A DNA stretch of 64,000 bases from UBA1926 sp036732005 (GTDB lineage Bacteria > Planctomycetota > Phycisphaerae > Phycisphaerales > UBA1924), in contig DAINDF010000004.1 of NCBI GenBank assembly GCA_036732005.1, positions 200,950-264,949 on the forward strand, in the 5' to 3' direction. Positions 44,358 to 52,514 of the stretch are shown one piece after another. Position 1 is the first letter of the stretch; each line of letters begins with the position of its first letter. The notes under the pieces were generated by a model. The model saw nothing but the letters and a program-made list of their open reading frames with translations. It searched no databases and had not been told where the DNA came from. Both the position numbers and the translations under genes were made by a program.

Positions 44358-45536
44358 TCAAGGGCATCCGGCGACAAACGAGGTGATGAAGAGGCTCACA
44401 TCGCCGAGGTCGAAGATGTCGTTCCCGTCGAGGTCGGCGACGGCGTCGTGCGAGAGGAAGCCGGCCAGGAACGCGTTGATGTCCGCGAGGTCGAGCACGC
44501 CGGCGGGCGGGGCGAGATCCGCGGGGCAGCCTCCGTTCATGGGGGAGAGGCGTACCGCGCCGATCGGTCCCGACAAGCCCTGCCGGGCCGAGGAGAGGAT
44601 CTGCCGCGCGTTGTTGATCGCGGTGGCGCCGCCCCACTGGATGTACCACGCGCCCTGGGAGGGGTCGACGAGTGACCCGAGCGAGAAGTAGCCCTCGTCG
44701 ACGAAGTTCACCCCGGAGGCTGTTGTGTAGTAGTAGAGCAGCGCATCGCCCCGGTCGTTGATCGAAGTTGCGCTCGTCGTCGTGGCGCAGCCCCCGAGGA
44801 ACTCCCACCCGGTCGACTGGCGGTAGCGCATCGGGAAGGTGCTGCACCCCGAGAACCCGATGACATACCCGCAGGCGTCGTTGTTGTTGTTCAGCGCGGC
44901 CCCGGCGAAGCCCTGCCAGTTGCCGGGGGGAAGCGGGATCTCCTCGGCGTTGCCCGTCGCGATATCGACCAGGAGGTTGCCAGAGAGCATGATGCCCGCG
45001 TCGTTGATGTCGCTCGCCACGAACCCGCCCGGCAGCGGGACGGGGCCGGAGGCCTCGAAGGCGACGGGCGTCGTCACCGACCACCCGAAGTGACCCGACC
45101 CGCCGATGATGTCGCCCGCGTTGTTGATCGCCCAGGCGTGGCTGAACGGATACCCCGGCAGCCCGCCGACCACCTCGACCTCGTATCCGCCCGCGGTCGG
45201 GCGCCACACCGCGGCGATCGGCTGCGTGATCACATACTGATTCGGGCACACCGCGCCCACGATGACGCCCGCGTCGTTGATGTCGGACGCGAGCGAGGTC
45301 TGCATCCCGGGGGGCATCGGCAGGAGTTCGAACGGCTCGCCGTCGCGCGACACGCCGGCGAGCATCGCCGTGCCGTCGACGGCGAAGTTGCCGCAGGCAT
45401 CCCCGAGCTGATTCATCCCGGAGCCGCCCCACCCTGCTCCGAGGAACTCAACCCGGTACGAGGGGACGCCTCCGCACGCCGAGCCGGCAGCGAACCCGAG
45501 CCCAACAACCAAGATTGCCGTAAGACCGCGCTGCAT
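44358..45536 (-). CDS. secreted HAF-repeat-like protein with dockerin
   Basis: The 392-residue product starts at ATG 45,536 (GGAGG 5-6 bases upstream). A signal peptide (LTAILVVGLGFAAGSACGG) leads into repeated segments of the HAF/extracellular-repeat type (SDINDAGVIVGAVCPN, AWAINNAGDIIGGSGHFG, SDINDAGIMLSGN, TSINDRGDALLYYY). The end is a dockerin pair (CPADLAPPAGVLDLADINA and DLDGNDIFDLGDVSLFI), closing with AGCP. The repeat family is shared with the PEP-CTERM-tailed protein at 30,684, so the same domain type carries two different sorting tails in this window. Confidence 0.82.
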   Translation of the reverse strand: MQRGLTAILVVGLGFAAGSACGGVPSYRVEFLGAGWGGSGMNQLGDACGNFAVDGTAMLAGVSRDGEPFELLPMPPGMQTSLASDINDAGVIVGAVCPNQYVITQPIAAVWRPTAGGYEVEVVGGLPGYPFSHAWAINNAGDIIGGSGHFGWSVTTPVAFEASGPVPLPGGFVASDINDAGIMLSGNLLVDIATGNAEEIPLPPGNWQGFAGAALNNNNDACGYVIGFSGCSTFPMRYRQSTGWEFLGGCATTTSATSINDRGDALLYYYTTASGVNFVDEGYFSLGSLVDPSQGAWYIQWGGATAINNARQILSSARQGLSGPIGAVRLSPMNGGCPADLAPPAGVLDLADINAFLAGFLSHDAVADLDGNDIFDLGDVSLFITSFVAGCP

Positions 45537-45748
45537 AAAGCCTCCGTTTGGAGATCGCCTGCCCATTCGAGGGGGTCACCGGGCCGCCTCGGCCATCGAC
45601 CTGAGGAGGCAGTTGGCCATATCAGGATACGGCGGTCAGAATTTTCTTTTCAGCCGCTGAGGCTCTTGTTGATCCCTAGTAAACTTCATACAAATCGTGC
45701 GGTACCCGGGTACAGGGTCGTGGGTTCCCGGGGGGCTTTTGGTCGCGG

Positions 45749-48286
45749 TCAGGGGCAGCCGGCGACGAACGAGGCCAGGAATGCCTGCACATCGCCGAGG
45801 TCGAAGACCGTGTTGCCGTCGAGGTCCGCGGCCGGATCGTGAGCGAGGAACCCGGCGATGAAGGCCTGCACATCGCCCAGGTCGAGCACGCCGAACGGTT
45901 CGACCAGGTCAGCCGGGGCGCAGCCCGCCGGGCCGGCTTCCTCGACGCGTGCGAGCAGGATGTCGCGGCGGTTCAGGATCGAGGGCTGATACTGCCCGAG
46001 AGCGAAGATCGCGCCGTCCGTTCCCGCGGCGACCGCCGAGGGGAAGTCGCTCCCGAATCCCGAGTCGACCGCGATTGAGGCTTGCTCGACCCCGTCGCCG
46101 CCGTAGAGGAACACGCGCAGGTCGGTCCCGCTGCTCCCGACCAGCGCGAAGCGGTCGTCCGGCAGGATCGCGATGTGGTTCTGCTTGCTGTCGGAGTTGA
46201 AGGTCGCTTGGGTCTGCACCGCCCAGCGACGGGTGCCATCGGGGTCGAATCGCGCCATCGAGACGCGGGAGGCGCCTTGCCCGCTGACGAGGACCGACCC
46301 GTCGCCAAGCGGCGAGATCCGCGTCGCCGTGGTCATTCCGGCCCCGATCGCCCGCTGCCACTGAAGGTTGCCGGCTGAGTCGTACTTGAGCAGCTGGCCT
46401 CCGGAGGTGACATAGGCGTTGCCGGCGGGGTCGGCGAACACCGCGGCGCCCGCTGGGGAAACCACCTGGCGCGACCAGAGGACCTGCCCCGCGGGGCTCA
46501 CCTTGGCCGTCATCAGGTCCTGCCCGAACCCGGCCGCGGCGTCCACCCCGCCGGTGAGGTAGAGGTTCCCCGCGGGATCAAACGCCGCGGCCTCGGCCTG
46601 GCCGTCGACGCCGGCCGCGTCGGGCACGCGGACATCCCAGAGGAGCGTTCCGGCGTCGTTGTAGACGGCCGCGGTGAAGTGCACTGTTGTGAACGACGCG
46701 TCGCGAGCCCAGCCGCACACCGCGACCTTGCCAGCGCCGTTGGTGGTCATCCCCCGCATGTACTGCTGCGCGATTGCGTTGCCGCCGTCGTAGCGACGGA
46801 CCCATCGTTCGTTGCCGTCGGCGTCGAGGCGGAGGGTCGTCCACTGCACGCTGGCCGACAGCCCCCACGAGATTCCCGCGACGGTGATGTCGCCGTTGTC
46901 TTCGAGCGAGAGCGCGAGGATCTTGTCGTAGTGGTCCGCGGTCCCGTTGTAGGTGTGGGTCCAGAGGAGGTTCCCGTCGGAGTCGAAGCGGAGGATATAG
47001 AAATCCTCCTCGTTGAACTGGAAGGTGGTGGCCCCCGCGACCACGATGTCGCCGTTCTGGGCGACCGCAACATGGGTCCCGATGTCTTCGTTGAAGAGGT
47101 TGTCGTGCCCGACGGTCCATACGGTCTCGAGCGGCGCGGGGTCGATCGGCACGCCGGTGATGTTCATCGAGACCACAAGGCGGCTGGACGACGACCCCGA
47201 CGCCGCGAGATCGAGGTCGCCGTCGTTGTCCAGGTCCGCCAGCGCGATCCGCCCGGGCTCGGCCCCCAGCGCGAAGAGCGACTCCGCGCCGAAGGTCCCG
47301 TCGCCGGCGCCTGGCAGCACCGAGAACGCGTCGTCCGCCTCGCACGCGACGATGAGGTCCGGGGTTCCATTGCCGTCCACATCGCCCGCCGCGATCGACC
47401 CGGGCCGGCCGTGCACCACATAGGTCGCCCGCGGGCCGAACCCGCCGTCGCCGTCGTTCAGGCGGACGGAGATCGTGTTGCTGATCGGCGAGAGGGGTCC
47501 CCAGTCCGCCGTGGCCAGGTCGAGGTCGCCGTCCGCGTCGAGATCGGCGAGCACAGCGCCGGTTGGCCTCTCGCCCGTCGCCAGCGTGGTCCTGGTGGGG
47601 AAAGTCCCATCGCCCGCGTTGCGCACGATCGTGACGCTCGAGGCGGTCTCGTTCGTGACCACGGCGTCGAGGTCTCCGTCCCCGTCGACATCTCCCAGCA
47701 CCAGGTCGTACGGGTCCGCGCCCGACACGAACAGGCCGACCGAGCTGAACCCCGCCCCGTTGATGTTCCGGTAGGGGCGGATCCGCCCGCCGAACTTGTC
47801 GGTGCCGACGAAGTCGAGATCGCCGTCCCCGTCGATGTCGCCCGTCGCGATCCCGAGGCAGCCGCCCCCGGTCGCGTACGACACCGCGGACTGAAAGGTC
47901 CGATCGCCGTTGTTGCGGAAGAACCGGGCGTCATTGGAGAAGTAGTTCGAGACGAAGAGGTCGAGGTCGCCGTCCCCGTCCATGTCGCCCAGGGCCATGT
48001 TCCCAGGGCCGTCGCCCGCGCTCAGCGTGGTCGTCGTCGCGAACCCGCCGTTCCCGTCGTTCCAGTGGATCCGGAGCGGGTCGTTCGGCGATCCCGTGTT
48101 GCTCGTCGTCACCAGATCGACCGCCCCGTCCCCGTCCAGGTCGCCGGCGACGAGGCCGTCCGGCATCGAGCCGGTCGCGAAGCTCACCGGGTCATTGAAG
48201 TTGACCTGGCCCGCCACGGAGGCGGCGGTGCCGGCCAGAATCGCGAGTGAACGCGGTAGATCACCGAGAGATGAAGCACGCGGCAT
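45749..48286 (-). CDS. large secreted VCBS/propeller protein with dockerin
   Basis: The 845-residue product starts at ATG 48,286 (AAGGAG 8 bases upstream). A signal peptide ends near VAGQVNF. The first half has about seven calcium-loop blades (AGDLDGDGAVDLVTT, GDMDGDGDLDLFVSN, GDIDGDGDLDFVGTD). The second half has SBBP-like repeats (VAVAQNGDIVVAGAT, then ILRFDSDGNLLWTHTYNG). The dockerin pair (CAPADLVEPFGVLDLGDVQA and DLDGNTVFDLGDVQA) ends in AGCP. Frames that continue upstream of 48,286 on this strand are shadows. It probably binds other surface components. Confidence 0.85.
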   Translation of the reverse strand: MPRASSLGDLPRSLAILAGTAASVAGQVNFNDPVSFATGSMPDGLVAGDLDGDGAVDLVTTSNTGSPNDPLRIHWNDGNGGFATTTTLSAGDGPGNMALGDMDGDGDLDLFVSNYFSNDARFFRNNGDRTFQSAVSYATGGGCLGIATGDIDGDGDLDFVGTDKFGGRIRPYRNINGAGFSSVGLFVSGADPYDLVLGDVDGDGDLDAVVTNETASSVTIVRNAGDGTFPTRTTLATGERPTGAVLADLDADGDLDLATADWGPLSPISNTISVRLNDGDGGFGPRATYVVHGRPGSIAAGDVDGNGTPDLIVACEADDAFSVLPGAGDGTFGAESLFALGAEPGRIALADLDNDGDLDLAASGSSSSRLVVSMNITGVPIDPAPLETVWTVGHDNLFNEDIGTHVAVAQNGDIVVAGATTFQFNEEDFYILRFDSDGNLLWTHTYNGTADHYDKILALSLEDNGDITVAGISWGLSASVQWTTLRLDADGNERWVRRYDGGNAIAQQYMRGMTTNGAGKVAVCGWARDASFTTVHFTAAVYNDAGTLLWDVRVPDAAGVDGQAEAAAFDPAGNLYLTGGVDAAAGFGQDLMTAKVSPAGQVLWSRQVVSPAGAAVFADPAGNAYVTSGGQLLKYDSAGNLQWQRAIGAGMTTATRISPLGDGSVLVSGQGASRVSMARFDPDGTRRWAVQTQATFNSDSKQNHIAILPDDRFALVGSSGTDLRVFLYGGDGVEQASIAVDSGFGSDFPSAVAAGTDGAIFALGQYQPSILNRRDILLARVEEAGPAGCAPADLVEPFGVLDLGDVQAFIAGFLAHDPAADLDGNTVFDLGDVQAFLASFVAGCP

Positions 48287-48383
48287 GATTTGGCTCCTTC
48301 GTCGCCCCGTCTCACGGGGGCGTCCGAGTTCGGCTGGTGGAAGCCCCCCACCGGCGTGTTCGGCCGGTAACGGGGGTGAACAC

Positions 48384-48403
48384 ACGGGCGTCATGCCGCC
48401 CGT
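48384..48403 (-). terminator. weak hairpin after the 48,415-51,651 gene
   Basis: ACGGGCG and its complement form a 7-bp stem around a 6-base loop, 12 bp after the stop codon on the minus strand. No T-run follows, so it is a weak or Rho-assisted terminator. Confidence 0.45.
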
Positions 48404-48414
48404 TGAAGAGGGGG

Positions 48415-51400
48415 TCATGGGCAGCCGGCGGTGAACGAGGCGATGAAGGCCTGCACATCGGCGAGGTCGAAGACGCCGAGGGGCGGGGCGAGGTCGGCGA
48501 TGGCGGTCTGCGAGACGAAGCCCGCGATGAACGCCTGCACATCCGCGAGGTCGAGCACGCCGAACGGGGCCGCGAGGTCCGCCGGGCAGGGCGCGCCCGC
48601 CGTGATCACGACGGGGCCGGCCAGCGAGGCGGAGTCCTGGAAGCGGTGGTCGAACGCGACAACCCGGATCCGGACATCGTCGATGCCTGTGCTCTCGGGC
48701 AGGTCCCAGTCGAACGCGCGGGTTTCCGCGGGAAGGTCCGTCGCGATCATGTGCCACGCCCGTCCTCCGTCGAACGAGGCCTGGACTCGGAAGGACCGCA
48801 GCCCTTCGTCGTCTGATGCGGTCCACCGCACCGGGATCACGCCGCCACCGGGGAACGATGCACCGACCGCGGGGGCGGTGACCTCGATCACCGGGGGCTC
48901 GTCGCCGAACCGGGAATCGGGCCGGATGGTGAAGTAATCGGAGAACGAGTAGTGCAGTCGGCCGCCCGCGCCGAAAGTGGTCAACACGAGATAGCGGGCT
49001 GTATCAGTGCTCGAGTAGGTGAGCGTCGAGCCGATCGGGAGGCACCCGACATTGGATCCGCCCTCCGCGGAGGTCATGCCGAGGCCGTCGAGAAGAAGGA
49101 AGACATCCCCGAGCCCGCCCGGCGCCCAGCAGACATCGACGGTGTCGTGCGGGTGGGCCTCGCCTGGATCGGAGACGACCTGGGGGATCACCGTCCAGTC
49201 TTCCTGGTAGGGGATCCGCAGCACCGACTTGTCCCACGATTCCTGGCCCGCGTCGTCGACCGCCACGATCCGGATGGCCGAGGGGGTTGGATAGAGGTTG
49301 TTCGGCGCCACGGAGGGCACGGTGAACTCGTAGGTGAGCACATCGGGCGGGAGCGTCGCGATCGTGCGGAACTCGTTGGGGAAGTCGTGGTCGGCGAACT
49401 CGACGCGGTGCTCGGCGATCGCGCCGTCGTCCGAGCTGGACCAACGCAGGATGATCTTGTCCCCCGCGGTCGCCATGAAGTAGGTCGGCATCATCTCCAC
49501 GACGGGGAAATCGTCGTCGAGCGGGGGGGGCGAGGCGAGGAACGGCGTGTAGGTCGCCGGGTGCAGCCCATCGACCGGATCGCCGGCCCCGCCCGGGTTG
49601 AGCGCGTCTGTCGGCCCGGTCGGCGAGCCCCACCAGTTATAACGCAGGTAGGGGAGCGTGTTGATGTTGTTGTATTCGATCGCGACACCGTTGTTCTCGA
49701 GAATGCTCGGGCTGATCGCGCCGTCGATGTTGATCCGCCCGGTCTGGGTCGTGCGCATCCCGACGATGTTGTTGATGATCCTCGTGGAGAGGAGATTGAC
49801 CGTCCCCGAGGTCACGCTGACGGTTCCCTCCAGCGAGTCGCGCACCGTGCACTGAATCAGGTCGATAACGCCCCCGTCCGATTGCACGCTGATCTGCCCG
49901 CCGTCGAAGATCGTGTGACGCGCCTGCGCATCGAAGTTGTCCAGCCATTTGATCCCGAACCAGCGCTGGAACGGATTGAACGACTCGAGCACGATCGGAT
50001 GCTCCCGCGTTCCTTCCAGCACCAGCTCGGCCGCCCCGATCACGAACGACCCGGCATCCGGTCGGAATCGGATCGTGGTGCCCGGCTCGACGATCAGCTG
50101 CCCGCTGCCGTTGACCGGGAATCCGTCGACGACATAGGGCAGCCCGAGGTCCGCCCACTCACGCTGGGGGGTCAGGCCCATGCTCTCCACATTGATGTAT
50201 CCGTTCGTGTTCGGGCTCAGCACCGGCGTCGATTCGTGCAGGATCCCCGCGCCGTTCAGGGTCATCGCGATGGGGTACAGGTTGTTCACCGAGACGAAAT
50301 CTGGGCCCAGCAGGTAGTTCGCCCCCCGGACGGTCAGCCCGGCCGTGGAGGGGTTGTTCGACACGGTGATCCGATCCAGCAGGGTGGGATGGGCGACATT
50401 CTCACCGGCGATGCTCAGCGCGGCGCCGTCGAGCGTCAGGTTGTCGAGATAGAGCAGCCCGCCGATGCTCAGCAGCCCGCCGTTCGTGAACGAGCTGTCG
50501 ACGACCCGGATCGAGCCCGCCATCTGCGAGAAGCCGCCCAGCGCTCCGCCGTCGAAATGACACCGCTCGACAACCACGAGGTCCGGCACACCCTCGATCA
50601 GGCCCGAATCGGACACCGTCGAGTCGGTGAGCACCATTGACGCGTTCTCCCCGCTCACCGCGATCTTCGTCGCGATCTGGGCGAACGAGATCTCCGCGGC
50701 TCCGCTGACGGCGACCTCCAGCCCCGGGCTGAACCCGCTCACGCCCGACAGCTGCACCGGGGCGCCCGCGGTCCCCGCGGCAACGAACGATCCCTCGACG
50801 CGGAGCGTCCCACCGGAGAAGTCAATCGAGGCGCCCGGTTCAAGCTCCACCCGCGCCCCCGCCGGAATCAGCAGGTCCTGGCAGACGGTGTACGGCCCGG
50901 CCGCAGCGGTCCACACCGCTGTCTCACCGGCGTTGGGGATCACCAGGCCGCAGGGGTCGGAGGGCGCATCGCCGACCGTGAGCGAGTCGACAGAGAAGGT
51001 CGCTCCGTTGCCCGCGAAAGACATCAGGAACGGAGAATGGAATCGAAGCGCCAGTCGGCCATCACCCGGAACCTGCGCGGTCACCCGCTGATAGCCGTCG
51101 ACAGAGACCGGGAGCTCGAAGGAGGCGAGCACCTGCGAGAAATCTCCGGTCCCGCTCGGCCCGTCTCCTGTCCCTGAGCCCCCACCCGGGGCGTAGCGGA
51201 TCTCAAAGAAGGTGTCGCTGCTGAATGCCCCTCCTCCGAGGATCCAGAGCGTGACGGTGTCGCCCGCGGCCAGGCCCGGGATGTCCGGCAGCACCGCCCA
51301 GCAACTGACGGCTCCGCCGAAGAAGTCCGTCGCGAGCGAGGAGCACTGCAGGTAGCCGGGCCCCTCGAACGCCTCGCCGCCGAAGCCGTCCCCGTCATAC

Positions 51401-51651
51401 CAGGCCGGCCCCTCCGCGGGCGACGACTGGTTCCTGAAGACCCATCCCTGTCCGATCAGCCCCGAAGGCCCCTCCTGGCCGGCCTGCGTCGGGCCGTTCG
51501 AGTCGAACGCCTCTGAGAAGTCGGCCTGGCCGGTCGCCATCCCCGCCAGCGCGAGCAACGCGATTGCGGGTCCCATGGCTCGCGACACGCGCAGACGCCG
51601 ATCGATGGCGGTAGTGCGGTGAACGGTGAGATGGCTTGAAGAGCGGTTCAT
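48415..51651 (-). CDS. very large secreted beta-helix protein with Ig-like domain and dockerin
   Basis: The 1078-residue product starts at ATG 51,651 (GGAGG 7 bases upstream). A signal peptide (GPAIALLALAGMATGQA) is followed by a jelly-roll-like N-terminal region of about 200 residues, then a long parallel beta-helix of the NosD/pectate-lyase fold (VDSSFTNGGLLSIGG, LILNRI-like rungs, SILENNGVAIEYNNI and the WWGSPTGP turn typical of that fold). Two fibronectin/Ig-like domains follow, then a dockerin pair (CPADLAAPFGVLDLADVQA and DLAPPLGVFDLADVQA), ending in AGCP. It is the first gene of the five-gene dockerin run and the longest secreted protein after the RHS toxin. Confidence 0.83.
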   Translation of the reverse strand: MNRSSSHLTVHRTTAIDRRLRVSRAMGPAIALLALAGMATGQADFSEAFDSNGPTQAGQEGPSGLIGQGWVFRNQSSPAEGPAWYDGDGFGGEAFEGPGYLQCSSLATDFFGGAVSCWAVLPDIPGLAAGDTVTLWILGGGAFSSDTFFEIRYAPGGGSGTGDGPSGTGDFSQVLASFELPVSVDGYQRVTAQVPGDGRLALRFHSPFLMSFAGNGATFSVDSLTVGDAPSDPCGLVIPNAGETAVWTAAAGPYTVCQDLLIPAGARVELEPGASIDFSGGTLRVEGSFVAAGTAGAPVQLSGVSGFSPGLEVAVSGAAEISFAQIATKIAVSGENASMVLTDSTVSDSGLIEGVPDLVVVERCHFDGGALGGFSQMAGSIRVVDSSFTNGGLLSIGGLLYLDNLTLDGAALSIAGENVAHPTLLDRITVSNNPSTAGLTVRGANYLLGPDFVSVNNLYPIAMTLNGAGILHESTPVLSPNTNGYINVESMGLTPQREWADLGLPYVVDGFPVNGSGQLIVEPGTTIRFRPDAGSFVIGAAELVLEGTREHPIVLESFNPFQRWFGIKWLDNFDAQARHTIFDGGQISVQSDGGVIDLIQCTVRDSLEGTVSVTSGTVNLLSTRIINNIVGMRTTQTGRINIDGAISPSILENNGVAIEYNNINTLPYLRYNWWGSPTGPTDALNPGGAGDPVDGLHPATYTPFLASPPPLDDDFPVVEMMPTYFMATAGDKIILRWSSSDDGAIAEHRVEFADHDFPNEFRTIATLPPDVLTYEFTVPSVAPNNLYPTPSAIRIVAVDDAGQESWDKSVLRIPYQEDWTVIPQVVSDPGEAHPHDTVDVCWAPGGLGDVFLLLDGLGMTSAEGGSNVGCLPIGSTLTYSSTDTARYLVLTTFGAGGRLHYSFSDYFTIRPDSRFGDEPPVIEVTAPAVGASFPGGGVIPVRWTASDDEGLRSFRVQASFDGGRAWHMIATDLPAETRAFDWDLPESTGIDDVRIRVVAFDHRFQDSASLAGPVVITAGAPCPADLAAPFGVLDLADVQAFIAGFVSQTAIADLAPPLGVFDLADVQAFIASFTAGCP

Positions 51652-52012
51652 CGGGAGCCTCCGTCTGGAGGGGTGTGTCGGGCCTCACCGAAGGCCTTCT
51701 GCCATAGGAGCCCGGTCCGCCGATCCAGATACCTGGGGCGCGACCGGACATTTCTCATACTGATCTGGATTGGTTGACGCGCGGAAAGCGGTGCCACGAC
51801 CCGCCCGGAGGGCGCGTCGTGCGTCTCTCGTCGGCGTCCGATCCGCACCACGCGCCGCTGACGCGGCGGGTGGTGGCACCGGCGGCGCACGCGCAGCGGT
51901 TAATCACGAGCCGTATCACAGCCCGCGGCGCATGGAAAGCGGGCCTGTGCGTTCGCGGGCCACCGGGATGGCTGACGGACACCGAGGAAATCGCCCCCTT
52001 GGGTATCAGTCC
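51652..52012. other. 361-bp gap between dockerin run and metal-efflux operon
   Basis: Minus-strand genes end at 52,013 and start at 51,651, so this holds a terminator and a promoter. I see only Arg-rich shadow frames. No strong hairpin or promoter hexamers can be assigned. Confidence 0.4.
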
Positions 52013-52513
52013 TTACAGAGGCTTGGCCGAACCGAGCATCTTTGTTCCGTCGGGCTTCTCGATCTCGACCCACCACATCGTGTTCTCGGGCAGCGGGTCG
52101 GGAGCCAACGCGTGGATGTCGTAGTCGTCGTGTGAGGCCGCGTATTCACCCTTGGCGACGACGGAGGCGAAGCGGTCGTCGGTGCCGAGCCAGGCGCGGA
52201 CCACCGACGCGCCGTTGTCCGTGTACGGCAGCTTCACGACAAGATGGAGTTCTTTTCCGGGCGCGATGGCCCCGTGGCCCTGTGCGAGTTCGACGGCGTG
52301 GTCGCCGATCTGCGCCGTGCCGAGGCTGACCATGTCGTGGTGATCGTCCCCCATGTGCTCGCTCTCGGCGTGGTCATGACCGTCGTGATCACTGTGCTCG
52401 GCGGCGCGGTCGTTCGGTCGGCCCGCCTCGGAGGAGGCGTTCTCGGCTTCGCCGCACCCGGCGAGCAGGAAGGCGGAGCCGCACGCGAGAAGCGACTTGG
52501 TCAGAGCATCCAT
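52013..52513 (-). CDS. His-rich lipoprotein of the metal-efflux operon
   Basis: The 166-residue protein has a lipobox (FLLAGC) and, after it, a metal-binding run of His/Asp/Glu (HSDHDGHDHAESEHMGDDHH). A beta-rich domain of about 90 residues follows (HLVVKLPYTDNGASVVRAWL). It starts 1 bp after the RND transporter stop, so it is co-transcribed. I infer a periplasmic metal chaperone or buffer for the efflux system; I do not know an exact family. Confidence 0.78.
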   Translation of the reverse strand: MDALTKSLLACGSAFLLAGCGEAENASSEAGRPNDRAAEHSDHDGHDHAESEHMGDDHHDMVSLGTAQIGDHAVELAQGHGAIAPGKELHLVVKLPYTDNGASVVRAWLGTDDRFASVVAKGEYAASHDDYDIHALAPDPLPENTMWWVEIEKPDGTKMLGSAKPL

Positions 52514-52514
52514 A

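Noticed and set aside
45702..45713. GTACCCGGGTAC palindrome as terminator of the 45,749 gene
   Set aside because: It has no loop and no T-run, and a 12-bp palindrome of this composition is not rare in high-GC DNA.
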